Shown: positions 42,483 through 50,002 of the stretch, in pieces | Layout: each line of letters starts with the position of its first letter | How positions within the stretch are numbered: the stretch's first letter is position 1 | Assembly (NCBI GenBank): GCA_016711325.1 | Contig: JADJTH010000008.1 | Coordinates: forward strand, 496,001 to 560,000 | Direction: 5' to 3' | DNA: 64,000 bases | DNA from: Nigerium sp. | GTDB taxonomy: Bacteria; Actinomycetota; Actinomycetes; Propionibacteriales; Propionibacteriaceae | Made by a program: the position numbers and the translations under genes | Notes under the pieces: model-generated | The model's input: only the letters and a program-made list of their open reading frames with translations | Told to the model about the DNA's origin: nothing | The model's database searches: none

Positions 42483-42914
42483 TCAATGCGTGTCGGGGGC
42501 CACCGCCGGCCGATGGACCAGGCAGATGGAGTTGATGCAGTAGCGCTGGTCGGTGGGCGTGTCGTAGCCCTCACCCTCGAACACGTGCCCCAGGTGACTG
42601 TCGCAGGCGGCGCAGCGCACCTCGATGCGCGGGCGCCCCGGCAGCGAGTCGTCGCGCAGGTAGCGGACGCGGTCGGCGTCGGTGGGCGCGAAGAAGCTCG
42701 GCCAGCCGCAGTGCGAGTCGAACTTGGTGTCGCTCGAGAACAGCTCGGCTCCGCAGGCCTTGCAGGCGTAGGTGCCGGCCTCGCGGAATTGCTCGTACTC
42801 GCCGGTGCCCGGTCGTTCGGTCGCGCCCTCGCGGAGCACGGCGAACTCGAACGGGGTCAGCACGTCGCGCCACTGTTGCGGCGTGCGGATCACCGTCGGC
42901 TTCGATTCGGCCAT
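42483..42914 (-). CDS. msrB: Peptide-methionine (R)-S-oxide reductase
   Basis: A 143-aa enzyme that reduces methionine-R-sulfoxide in proteins. Zinc ligands are Cys51 and Cys54 (CKAC) and Cys101 and Cys104 (CAAC). The catalytic Cys126 is in RYCINSICL, and HCGWPSF and HLGHVF are present. ATG 42914 has GAGGAG about 7 bases upstream. It stands alone, with the CbiX-like gene 60 bases upstream on the same strand. Confidence 0.95.
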   Translation of the reverse strand: MAESKPTVIRTPQQWRDVLTPFEFAVLREGATERPGTGEYEQFREAGTYACKACGAELFSSDTKFDSHCGWPSFFAPTDADRVRYLRDDSLPGRPRIEVRCAACDSHLGHVFEGEGYDTPTDQRYCINSICLVHRPAVAPDTH

Positions 42915-42974
42915 GGCAAGCTCCTCGCGCTCGGGACTGGCGGCCCAGCGTACGCGGACGCCAAACCGGACGCC

Positions 42975-43793
42975 TCAGGCGGTGTGGGCGATGAACTGAG
43001 GAATGTCGTAGGCGGGCTCGTCGTCGCCGGCGCAGTAGTTGCCCTCGGCGTCGAACGGCAGCAGGTCCATCGCCGCGAAGGCGTAGCGGGCGAGCACGAG
43101 TTCGGCCAGCTCGGGGGCGGCGCCGAGCGGATCGGAGACCGCGACCGCGCCCACACGGTGTGCCTGGTCGGACTGCACCGCCCAGCGCTCGTCGGCCGCC
43201 ATGAAGAACGAGCCGACCGCGATGTGCCGCCGTCCCTGCGAGCGCAGGCCCTGCATGGCCAGCGCCACCGATGGGCCGGAGCCGTCGGCGACGGCGGTGA
43301 GGCAGGGGAGCCTGTGGTGGGTGGACCACTGGCGCGCGCGGCGGGCCAGCAGCGCCGTGCCGCGCACATCGCCGCTGGTCGGCGACGACAGGATGAGCCC
43401 GTCGAGCTCGAGCACGCGGGCGGACGCCAGGGCGGCGCGCAGGCGCAGGTCGAGCAAGGTCAACAGTGGAGCCTCGGGGCCGAGCGGGCGCGACACCGTG
43501 ACGTGCAGATCGGGGAACTCGCGGCCGGCCTGGGCGATGACGCCCTCGAAGCGCGGGTCCACCTCGATGGCGCGGGTGAGATCGAGCGGGACGAGGACGA
43601 CCTCGGACGCGCCGGCGCCGGCAGCCTGGGCGATCGCCTGCGGCAGGTTGGGCAGGCACGAGTCGTGGAACGCGACCGAGGCGGGAACCTCGGGGCGCAG
43701 GTGGGCGAGTTCGTCGCGCAAGGCCCGCGCGACGCGTTCGACGCGCAGGTCACGGCTGCCTCGGGCAACCATGATGAGGGTGGGTGCGGTCAT
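42975..43793 (-). CDS. CbiX-like (sirohydrochlorin chelatase family) protein lacking metal-binding His
   Basis: A 272-aa two-lobed chelatase-fold protein of the CbiX/SirB family, which inserts Co or Fe into sirohydrochlorin. Normal members start with (V/A)HGSRD and have a second His in PxxxxxGxH. Here the first motif reads VARGSRD (Arg11), and the second region reads VPLDLTRAIEVDPRFE with no His. It is therefore probably not a working chelatase, although the fold marks (SVAFHDSCLPNLPQAI, IAVGSFFMAADE) remain. ATG 43793 has AGGGAGG about 8 bases upstream. No siroheme or cobalamin genes are nearby. Confidence 0.72.
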   Translation of the reverse strand: MTAPTLIMVARGSRDLRVERVARALRDELAHLRPEVPASVAFHDSCLPNLPQAIAQAAGAGASEVVLVPLDLTRAIEVDPRFEGVIAQAGREFPDLHVTVSRPLGPEAPLLTLLDLRLRAALASARVLELDGLILSSPTSGDVRGTALLARRARQWSTHHRLPCLTAVADGSGPSVALAMQGLRSQGRRHIAVGSFFMAADERWAVQSDQAHRVGAVAVSDPLGAAPELAELVLARYAFAAMDLLPFDAEGNYCAGDDEPAYDIPQFIAHTA

Positions 43794-43850
43794 AGCCGTG
43801 TCCTCCCTAGATCCATTCTGGTCGGTCCGGCTCCGTTGCCGCTTCTTCTA

Positions 43851-43867
43851 TGAGTCAGTGTGACTCA
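43851..43867. repeat. 17-bp palindrome upstream of the CbiX-like gene
   Basis: TGAGTCA-GTG-TGACTCA: two perfect 7-bp arms about 60 bases upstream of the minus-strand start. It could be an operator. Nothing else was recognised between 43794 and 44008. Confidence 0.5.
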
Positions 43868-44008
43868 AAATCGACCGCAGCGCAAAGCGCATCTGTCCGC
43901 GCGTCGTGCGAGGCGTTCACCATGTGAGATGGGTCGGTCGTGGTTGAGGGTGGCGCCGGGGTGGGGCGTCCCTCGGGCGGGGGTGAGGCGTCCGTTCGGG
44001 CAGCAAAA

Positions 44009-44041
44009 AGCCCCTCGCACTCCGGGGAGTGGCGAGGGGCT
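44009..44041 (-). terminator. Intrinsic terminator of minus-strand tRNA-Val(CAC)
   Basis: A GC-rich stem of about 14 bp with one bulged base, followed on the minus strand by five T (44005-44009). This is the only hairpin in the window with a clear T-run. Confidence 0.85.
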
Positions 44042-44047
44042 GTGCGG

Positions 44048-44120
44048 TGGGCGATACCAGACTTGAACTGATGACCTCTTCGGTGTGAACGAAGCGCGCT
44101 ACCAACTGCGCCAATCGCCC
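44048..44120 (-). tRNA. tRNA-Val (anticodon CAC)
   Basis: A 73-nt cloverleaf including discriminator A. Acceptor GGGCGAT/ATCGCCC, D-arm GCGC..GCGC, anticodon arm CTTCG-TTCACAC-CGAAG with anticodon CAC (reads GTG), T-arm ATCAG-TTCAAGT-CTGGT. No CCA is encoded. It is nearly identical to tRNA-Val(GAC) in the opposite orientation 330 bases away. A T-run terminator follows. Confidence 0.95.
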
Positions 44121-44165
44121 GCGGAGAACCATGATAGCCAACGCGGCGGCAGGTCGCGAATCGGC

Positions 44166-44195
44166 GCCGGACGCCTCGTCGCCGGACGCCTCGTC
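44166..44195. repeat. 15-bp tandem duplication
   Basis: GCCGGACGCCTCGTC occurs twice in a row (44166-44180, 44181-44195) just upstream of the tRNA promoter. Each copy holds one GGACGCC. Confidence 0.75.
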
Positions 44196-44200
44196 GCCGT

Positions 44201-44229
44201 TTTGCATCCCCGTCCAGGATGCGTATAGG
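44201..44229 (+). promoter_or_regulatory. Promoter of the tRNA-Gly-Cys-Val operon
   Basis: TATAGG (44224-44229) as -10, with TTTGCA/TTGCAT at 44201-44207 as a -35 at 16-17 bases. The predicted start lies about 36 bases before tRNA-Gly. Confidence 0.6.
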
Positions 44230-44271
44230 GTGTTCCACGCGCCGAACGGGTGATCCGGGCGGCACAGCAGT

Positions 44272-44344
44272 GCGGACGTGGCTCAGTTGGTAGAGCATCA
44301 CCTTGCCAAGGTGAGGGTCGCGGGTTCGAATCCCGTCGTCCGCT
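44272..44344 (+). tRNA. tRNA-Gly (anticodon GCC)
   Basis: A 73-nt cloverleaf: acceptor GCGGACG/CGTCCGC, D-arm GCTC..GAGC, anticodon arm TCACC-TTGCCAA-GGTGA (anticodon GCC), T-arm GCGGG-TTCGAAT-CCCGT, discriminator T. No encoded CCA. First tRNA of the plus-strand operon. Confidence 0.96.
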
Positions 44345-44382
44345 CGGAGCGGTCTCGTTCCTCTGGCGAGGTCGGTCTTTCC

Positions 44383-44453
44383 GGTGGAGTGGCCGAGAGG
44401 CGAGGCAACGGCCTGCAAAGCCGTGTACACGGGTTCGAATCCCGTCTCCACCT
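44383..44453 (+). tRNA. tRNA-Cys (anticodon GCA)
   Basis: A 71-nt cloverleaf: acceptor GGTGGAG/CTCCACC, anticodon arm ACGGC-CTGCAAA-GCCGT (anticodon GCA), T-arm ACGGG-TTCGAAT-CCCGT, discriminator T. No encoded CCA. It lies 38 bases after tRNA-Gly. Confidence 0.95.
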
Positions 44454-44454
44454 C

Positions 44455-44530
44455 GGGCGGTTGGCGCAGTTGGTAGCGCGCTTCCCTGACACGGAAGAGG
44501 TCATCAGTTCAAGTCTGGTACCGCCCACCA
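44455..44530 (+). tRNA. tRNA-Val (anticodon GAC), CCA encoded
   Basis: Cloverleaf: acceptor GGGCGGT/ACCGCCC, anticodon arm CTTCC-CTGACAC-GGAAG (anticodon GAC), T-arm ATCAG-TTCAAGT-CTGGT, discriminator A at 44527, then CCA at 44528-44530. The only tRNA here with an encoded CCA. It starts one base after tRNA-Cys. Confidence 0.96.
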
Positions 44531-44533
44531 TGG

Positions 44534-44571
44534 GAACGGCCTCGTCAAACGAAAGTTTGACGAGGCCGTTC
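44534..44571 (+). terminator. Terminator of the tRNA operon
   Basis: A perfect 17-bp stem (44534-44550 with 44555-44571) with a GAAA tetraloop, four bases after the tRNA-Val CCA, followed by a T-rich stretch. It is the strongest hairpin in the window. Confidence 0.92.
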
Positions 44572-44719
44572 GTCGTTCTTCGCGCTGGCCAACCCCGCAC
44601 GAACGGGAAATCCCGCGGACGGGTTCTTGGCGCGAGGAACGCAGCGGACGTGCGGGCGAGCGGACGCCGCGCGGTGATGTCGCCGGCATCCAGGGGTGCG
44701 CGGAAGGCGTCCGGGGGCC

Positions 44720-44731
44720 CATACTCGCAGC
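44720..44731 (+). promoter_or_regulatory. Leaderless promoter of the GCS2-family gene
   Basis: CATACT (44720-44725), 6 bases, ATG at 44732. The first base departs from consensus. Confidence 0.5.
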
Positions 44732-46216
44732 ATGGGCGAGGAGATCAGCGCGCGCACCTTCTCTCGCGAACAGCGGCAGCGCTATCGCGAGAAGGTCCAG
44801 GCGTGCCTGGACGTGTTCGAGGACATGCTGCACGCGGGCCACTTCCGCGACGACGAGCGCAACACCGGCATGGAGATCGAGTTGAACCTGGTCGACGAGC
44901 GTTGTCAGCCCAGCTTCGACAACGACGAGGTGCTCAGCGCGATCGCCAACCCCGAGTTCCAGACCGAGCTCGCCCGGTTCAACCTCGAGTTCAACGTGCC
45001 GCCCGGCGACATCGCCGGCGAAGAGTTGCTGAGGCTCGAGGATTCGCTGCGCGCCAGCCTGAACGCCGCCGAGCGGCGTTGCGCGGAGTCCGGCAGCCAC
45101 CTGCTGATGACCGGCATCCTCGCGACCGTGCGCGAGGAGCACTTCCGCGGCGCATGGATGAGCAACAACACCCGCTACGAAGCCCTCAACGATGCCGTGC
45201 TGGCCGCCCGCGGCGAGGACATCCACCTCGTCATCGACGGGCCGGCGGGCGAACGACTGGACGCCTACGCGGACTCACTGGCACCCGAGTCGCTGTGCAC
45301 CTCGGTGCAGTTGCACCTGCTGGTCGGGCCGAGCAGGTTCGCCCGGGCCTGGAACGCAGCGCAGGTCCTCGCCGGTCCACAGCTCGCGCTGGGCGCCAAC
45401 TCGCCCTACGTGTTCGGGCGCCAGCTCGAGGCCGAGAGCCGGATCGCCGTGTTCACCCAGGCCGCCGACACGCGTCCGATCGAATACGCCAACCAGGGCG
45501 TGCGTCCTCGGGTGTACTTCGGCGAGCGCTGGATCACGTCGATCTTCGACCTGTTCGAGGAGAACTCCCGGTACTTCCCGGCGCTGCTGCCCGAGACCAG
45601 CGACGAAGACCCGCGGGCGGTTCTCGCTGCGGGCGGGACGCCGGGCCTGGCCGAGATGCGTCTCCACAACGGCACGATCTACCGGTGGAACCGGCCGGTC
45701 TACGACGTCGTCGCGGGCCGTCCGCACGTGCGGCTGGAGAACCGCGTGCTGCCCGCGGGGCCGACCATCGCCGACACGATCGCGAACGCCGCGTTCTACT
45801 ACGGCGCCATGAATCGGCTCATGCACGACGACCGGCCGCTGTGGTCGCGGATGGCCTTCGCGACGGCCCACACCAACTTCACCGAGTCCGCCCGCCGCGG
45901 GCTGGACGCCGAGCTGTATTGGCCCGGGCTCGGCGAGGTTCCCGCCACCGAGCTCGTGCTGCGACGCCTCCTCCCGCTGGCCCAGGAAGGACTCGAGGAC
46001 TGGGGTGTGTCGGGCGAGGCCATCGACCGCTACCTGGGCGTCATCGAGGCGCGTTGCCTGACCGAGACCAACGGCGCCGTCTGGCAGGTGCGCTGCGTCC
46101 GCGCCTTGGAGAAGCGGGGCCTGAGCCGGTTCGAGGCCCTCGAGGCGATGACGGTCGCCTACGGCGAGCGGATGCACACCAACGACCCGGTCCACACCTG
46201 GGACCTGCCTGCCTGA
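44732..46216 (+). CDS. GCS2-family glutamate--cysteine ligase-like carboxylate-amine ligase
   Basis: A 494-aa ATP-dependent ligase of the GCS2 family. Segments: NTGMEIELNLVDERCQPSFD (acidic metal and substrate site), FNLEFNVPPGD, CTSVQLHLLVGP, LALGANSPYVFGR, LHNGTIYRWNRPVYD and HVRLENRVLPAGPT. The fold is that of glutamine synthetase-like ligases, which join an amino group to a glutamate carboxyl. Actinobacterial members include EgtA-like and uncharacterised enzymes, so the exact substrate is open. It starts from a leaderless -10 just after the tRNA terminator and is not in an operon with mycothiol or ergothioneine genes. Confidence 0.82.
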   Translation: MGEEISARTFSREQRQRYREKVQACLDVFEDMLHAGHFRDDERNTGMEIELNLVDERCQPSFDNDEVLSAIANPEFQTELARFNLEFNVPPGDIAGEELLRLEDSLRASLNAAERRCAESGSHLLMTGILATVREEHFRGAWMSNNTRYEALNDAVLAARGEDIHLVIDGPAGERLDAYADSLAPESLCTSVQLHLLVGPSRFARAWNAAQVLAGPQLALGANSPYVFGRQLEAESRIAVFTQAADTRPIEYANQGVRPRVYFGERWITSIFDLFEENSRYFPALLPETSDEDPRAVLAAGGTPGLAEMRLHNGTIYRWNRPVYDVVAGRPHVRLENRVLPAGPTIADTIANAAFYYGAMNRLMHDDRPLWSRMAFATAHTNFTESARRGLDAELYWPGLGEVPATELVLRRLLPLAQEGLEDWGVSGEAIDRYLGVIEARCLTETNGAVWQVRCVRALEKRGLSRFEALEAMTVAYGERMHTNDPVHTWDLPA

Positions 46217-46271
46217 GCCAGGTCCCCGATGGGGCAGAATGGTCGGCGTCCGTTTGACGAAAGGAACCCGA

Positions 46272-48308
46272 GTGTCTGCCTCGATCACGATCCTGCGGCC
46301 CGATGCGCGCGAGGCGAGGGCGATCGAGGCGACGACGACCGGCTTCGACCTGTTCGGCACCGACCGCAGCGTCGTCGCCGTCCGCGTCAACGGCGAACTG
46401 CGCGACCTCGCTCGCGGGATCGGCGACGGCGACGAGATAGAGCCGGTGCTGATCACCGAGCCCGACGGCCTGGCGATCCTGCGCCACTCCACCGGCCACG
46501 TCGCCGCCCAGGCGATGCAGAATCTGCGCGCCGACGCGAAGCTCGGCATCGGCCCGCCCATCACCGACGGCTTCTACTACGACTTCCTCACCGAGCCGCT
46601 CACCCCCGAAGACCTGACGGCCCTTGAGAAGGGCATGGGCCGGATCGTCAAGGAGCGCCAGCGGTTCGTGCGCCGCGTCGTCAGCGACGAGGACGCCCGC
46701 GTCGAACTCGCCGCGGAGCCGTTCAAGCTCGAGCTGATCAGCCTCAAGGGCAACAACGCGGACGCCGAGGGCGCCAGCGTCGAGGTGGGCGCCGGTGAAC
46801 TGACCGTCTACGACAACGTCCGCCGCGACGGCTCTGTGGCCTGGAGCGACCTGTGCCGCGGCCCGCACGTGCCGCACACCGGCTATCTGGGCAACGGCTG
46901 GGCGCTCACCCGCACGAGCGCGGCCTACTGGCGCGGTGACCAGCGCAACGCGCAATTGCAGCGCCTGTACGGCACCGCGTGGGCGTCCAAGGAAGATCTG
47001 TCGGCCTACAGGACGCGTCTCGAGGAGGCGGCCAAGCGCGACCACCGCAAGATCGGCGCCGAGATGGACCTGTTCAGCTTCCACGAGATCGTGGGTTCGG
47101 GCCTGCCGCTGATCCACCCCAAGGGCGGCGTCCTGAAGCGGGCCATGGAGGACTACGTGCGCGCTCGCCACATCGAGGAGGGCTTCGACTACGTCGGCAC
47201 CCCGCACATCGCCAAGGAGGATCTCTTCTATACCTCCGGCCACCTGCCCTACTACGCCGAAGGAATGTTCCCGCCGCTGCTGGAGGACGCCGAGCGCGAC
47301 GAGCACGGCTCGGTCGTCAAGGGCGGGCAGGCGTACCGCCTCAAGGCGATGAACTGCCCGATGCACAACCTGATCTTCGACTCCCGCGGCCGCTCCTACC
47401 GCGAGCTGCCGCTGCGGTTCTTCGAGTTCGGCACCGTGTACCGCGACGAGAAGTCGGGTGTCGTGCAGGGCCTCACCCGCGTCCGCTCGATCACGCAGGA
47501 CGACTCGCACAGCTATTGCGCCAAGGAGCAGGCACCCGACGAGGTCCGGCATCTGCTGCGCTTCATCCTGTCGCTGCTGCACGACTTCGGCCTCACCGAC
47601 GTGGCGCTCGAGGTCTCGACCCGCGACTCCGACGGGAAGAAGAAGGACAAGTTCATCGGCTCCGACGCCCAATGGGCCGAGGCGACGGCGGTGCTGGAGG
47701 AGATCGCGCACGAGTCCGGCCTACCGGTCGTGCCCGACCCGGGCGGCGCCGCCTACTACGGGCCGAAGATCTCGATCCAGGCGAAGGACGCCATCGGCCG
47801 CACCTGGCAGATGTCGACGATCCAGTACGACTTCAACCAGCCCGAGCGGTTCGGCCTGACCTACACCGCCTCCGACGGCAGCCGCCAGCAGCCGGTGATG
47901 ATCCACTCGGCGAAGTTCGGGTCGATCGAACGGTTCATGGGCGTGCTCATCGAGCACTACGCGGGGGCGTTCCCGGCCTGGCTCGCGCCGGTGCAGGTGG
48001 TCGCGGTCCCGGTGGCCGACGCGTTCGACGGCTACCTGGGGGGCGTCGTCACGTCGCTGCGCGCGGCCGGCGTCCGGGTCGAGTTCGACGACTCGACCGA
48101 CAGGTTCGGCAAGAAGATCCGCAACGCGGCCAGGCAGAAGGCGCCGTTCGTGCTGATCGCGGGCGGTGAGGACGAGGCCGCGGGCGCGGTGTCGTTCCGG
48201 TTCCGCGACGGCGGTCAGCGCAACCAGGTGCCGGTCGCCGAGGCGATCGCGACGATCACGGGCTGGATCTCCGAGCGCCGCAACGACAGCCCCACCGCCG
48301 GGCAGTGA
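46272..48308 (+). CDS. thrS: Threonine--tRNA ligase
   Basis: A 678-aa class II aminoacyl-tRNA synthetase. It has an N-terminal TGS-like region, an editing domain with HSTGHVAAQAMQ, and a catalytic core with motif 2 (LRFFEFGTVYRDEKSG), the zinc Cys in KAMNCPMHN and motif 3 (GSIERFMGVLIEHY). A C-terminal anticodon-binding domain follows. GTG 46272 has AAAGGA upstream; an ATG at 46239 is in frame but its extension does not look like ThrRS. CAGAAT at 46235-46240 may be the -10. The gap before it is too short for a T-box. It is followed closely by the HIT gene. Confidence 0.95.
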   Translation: MSASITILRPDAREARAIEATTTGFDLFGTDRSVVAVRVNGELRDLARGIGDGDEIEPVLITEPDGLAILRHSTGHVAAQAMQNLRADAKLGIGPPITDGFYYDFLTEPLTPEDLTALEKGMGRIVKERQRFVRRVVSDEDARVELAAEPFKLELISLKGNNADAEGASVEVGAGELTVYDNVRRDGSVAWSDLCRGPHVPHTGYLGNGWALTRTSAAYWRGDQRNAQLQRLYGTAWASKEDLSAYRTRLEEAAKRDHRKIGAEMDLFSFHEIVGSGLPLIHPKGGVLKRAMEDYVRARHIEEGFDYVGTPHIAKEDLFYTSGHLPYYAEGMFPPLLEDAERDEHGSVVKGGQAYRLKAMNCPMHNLIFDSRGRSYRELPLRFFEFGTVYRDEKSGVVQGLTRVRSITQDDSHSYCAKEQAPDEVRHLLRFILSLLHDFGLTDVALEVSTRDSDGKKKDKFIGSDAQWAEATAVLEEIAHESGLPVVPDPGGAAYYGPKISIQAKDAIGRTWQMSTIQYDFNQPERFGLTYTASDGSRQQPVMIHSAKFGSIERFMGVLIEHYAGAFPAWLAPVQVVAVPVADAFDGYLGGVVTSLRAAGVRVEFDDSTDRFGKKIRNAARQKAPFVLIAGGEDEAAGAVSFRFRDGGQRNQVPVAEAIATITGWISERRNDSPTAGQ

Positions 48309-48312
48309 GCTG

Positions 48313-48858
48313 ATGCAGGCCGAGCGGGCGGCGGATCTGGCGGGCGTCCCGGACGCCTTCCAGCGGTTGTGGACGCCGCACCGCATGGTCTACATCGACG
48401 GCGAGAACAAGCCCACGGACGCGGGCACGGAGTCGTGCCCGTTCTGTCAGGCGCCGGGCCTCGGCGACGCCCAGGGCTTGATCGTGGCGCGCGGACGGAC
48501 GTGCTTCGTGGTGATGAACCTCTACCCGTACAACCCGGGCCACCTGCTGATCTGCCCCTACCGGCACGTGTCGATGCTGACCGACCTCAACGCCGACGAA
48601 ACGGTCGAGTTCACCCGGGCCGCGCAGAAGGCGATGCGCGTGCTGGCCGGGGTGTCGCGTCCGCACGGGTTCAACCTCGGCATCAACCAGGGCGCCGTCG
48701 CGGGCGCCGGCATCGCCGCCCACCTGCACCAGCACGTCGTGCCGCGCTGGCAGGGCGACTCGAACTTCATGCCGGTGGTCGCTCAGACCAAGGCGCTGCC
48801 ACAGCTGCTGGCGGACGCCCGCGCCCTCATCGCGGCCCGCTGGGCCGAGGACGACTGA
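48313..48858 (+). CDS. HIT-family nucleotide hydrolase/transferase
   Basis: A 181-aa protein with the HIT signature HLHQHVV (His137, 139 and 141) and an N-terminal ESCPFCQAPG that may bind zinc. Other family segments are VVMNLYPYNPGHLLI and NLGINQGAVAGAGI. HIT hydrolases act on adenylated or AppppA-type nucleotides, and actinobacterial relatives include AppppA phosphorylases. ATG 48313 sits 4 bases after the thrS stop. Co-transcription with thrS is common in actinobacteria. Its exact substrate is unknown. Confidence 0.88.
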   Translation: MQAERAADLAGVPDAFQRLWTPHRMVYIDGENKPTDAGTESCPFCQAPGLGDAQGLIVARGRTCFVVMNLYPYNPGHLLICPYRHVSMLTDLNADETVEFTRAAQKAMRVLAGVSRPHGFNLGINQGAVAGAGIAAHLHQHVVPRWQGDSNFMPVVAQTKALPQLLADARALIAARWAEDD

Positions 48859-48861
48859 CCC

Positions 48862-49653
48862 GTGACCGTCCCGGGCCGGCGTCCCGACGCGTCCATGGAC
48901 CTGCTGATCACGCTGCGCGCCGAGGCGCTCGACCCGTCCTATCGTGCGGTGCACGAGGCGGGACGCTCGCGGCGCCGGCCGCTCGTGATGCTGGCGGCGC
49001 TCCTGGCGGTCGGCCTGCTGTTCGGCGTGGCGATCGCCCAGACCTGGCGCACCGCGCCCGCCGCGGCACTGGAACGCCAGGACCTCATTGCGCGGATCAC
49101 GGCGACCGAGACCCGTCTGGACGAACGCCGGGCGACCTCGGCGGGCCTCACTCGCGAGGTGCGCGACCTCGAACGCTCCTACGGCGTCCTCAGCGACGAC
49201 GAGGCGGATCGGCTCGCCCAGCTGAGCCTGCGGACCGGGAGCGAGGCAGCCGGCGGCCCCGGCGTCCGCGTCACGCTGGCCGACGGGGCGGACGCCGCGG
49301 TGCGCGGCAGCCGCGTCGTCGACACCGACCTGCGCATGGCGTCCAACGGACTGTGGGCCTGCGGCGCGGAGGCCGTCGCCATCAACGGCTACCGGTTGTC
49401 CGTGCGCACCGCCATCCGCAACGCCGGCGACGCGATCACCGTCGACTACCGCTCGATCGCCGGCCCCTACACCGTGGAGGCGATCGGCGACGCGCGCTCG
49501 ATCGAGGAGTGTTTCCGCGGCGGCGAGGGTGGCGTGTGGATCGAGGGGTTGTCCCAGCATTACGGTGTGGTGTGGGGCATCGGACGGCTGCACGCCGTCG
49601 AGGTGCCCGCCGACCCGGGATTGGGCGTGGACCACGCCACCAGGGCGCCGTGA
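48862..49653 (+). CDS. DUF881 membrane-anchored protein (first copy)
   Basis: A 263-aa protein with one N-terminal membrane segment (VMLAALLAVGLLFGVAIAQT, residues ~40-60), a coiled-coil stretch (ALERQDLIARITATETRLDERR), then the DUF881 domain (GGPGVRVTLADG, VAINGYRLSVRTAIRNAG). In Gram-positives DUF881 proteins sit beside Sbp near division genes and are probably extracytoplasmic. The order DUF881-Sbp-DUF881-gcvH-garA repeats Rv1823-Rv1827. GTG start 3 bases after the HIT gene. Confidence 0.86.
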   Translation: MTVPGRRPDASMDLLITLRAEALDPSYRAVHEAGRSRRRPLVMLAALLAVGLLFGVAIAQTWRTAPAAALERQDLIARITATETRLDERRATSAGLTREVRDLERSYGVLSDDEADRLAQLSLRTGSEAAGGPGVRVTLADGADAAVRGSRVVDTDLRMASNGLWACGAEAVAINGYRLSVRTAIRNAGDAITVDYRSIAGPYTVEAIGDARSIEECFRGGEGGVWIEGLSQHYGVVWGIGRLHAVEVPADPGLGVDHATRAP

Positions 49654-49669
49654 GGAGGATCGGACACGC

Positions 49670-50002
49670 ATGTACGCCATCATCGGACTCGTGATCGGGA
49701 TCGTCCTCGGCATCGTGTTGCAGCCGAGCGTGCCGCCGCAGCTGCAGCCCTACCTCCCGATCTCGATCGTGGCCGCCATGGACGCCGTCTTCGGCGGCTT
49801 CCGCGCCCACCTGGACCAGGTGTTCGACGACAAGGTGTTCATCGTGTCCTTCATCTCGAACGTGCTGATCGCGGCGCTGATCGTGTGGGTGGGTGACTTG
49901 ATCGGCGTGGGCAGCCAGTTGAGCACGGCGGTCGTCGTCGTGCTGGGCATCCGGATCTTCACCAACGTCGCGGCCATCCGCCGCAAGCTCTTCCATGCCT
50001 GA
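49670..50002 (+). CDS. sbp: Small basic protein Sbp (DUF1290)
   Basis: A 110-aa membrane protein with three hydrophobic segments (IGLVIGIVLGIVL, ISIVAAMDAVFGGF, FISNVLIAALIVWVGDLIGV plus VVVVLGIRIF) and a basic C-terminus (AAIRRKLFHA). DUF1290 proteins are linked by context to cell division and envelope genes; function unknown. ATG 49670 has TGAGGAGG about 12 bases upstream. Its stop overlaps the start of the second DUF881 gene. Confidence 0.88.
   Translation: MYAIIGLVIGIVLGIVLQPSVPPQLQPYLPISIVAAMDAVFGGFRAHLDQVFDDKVFIVSFISNVLIAALIVWVGDLIGVGSQLSTAVVVVLGIRIFTNVAAIRRKLFHA

Noticed and set aside
43855..44451. Minus-strand 198-aa frame crossing the tRNA genes
   Set aside because: It is antisense to tRNA-Gly and tRNA-Val. 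The IRTRDPHLGKV-type peptide is a well-known artefact of reading tRNA-Gly backwards.
44048..44530. tRNA cluster as an integration site of a mobile element
   Set aside because: No integrase, no direct repeat of a tRNA 3' end and no change in neighbouring gene style were seen.
46217..46271. T-box leader for thrS
   Set aside because: The gap is 55 bases, too short for a T-box with specifier loop and antiterminator.
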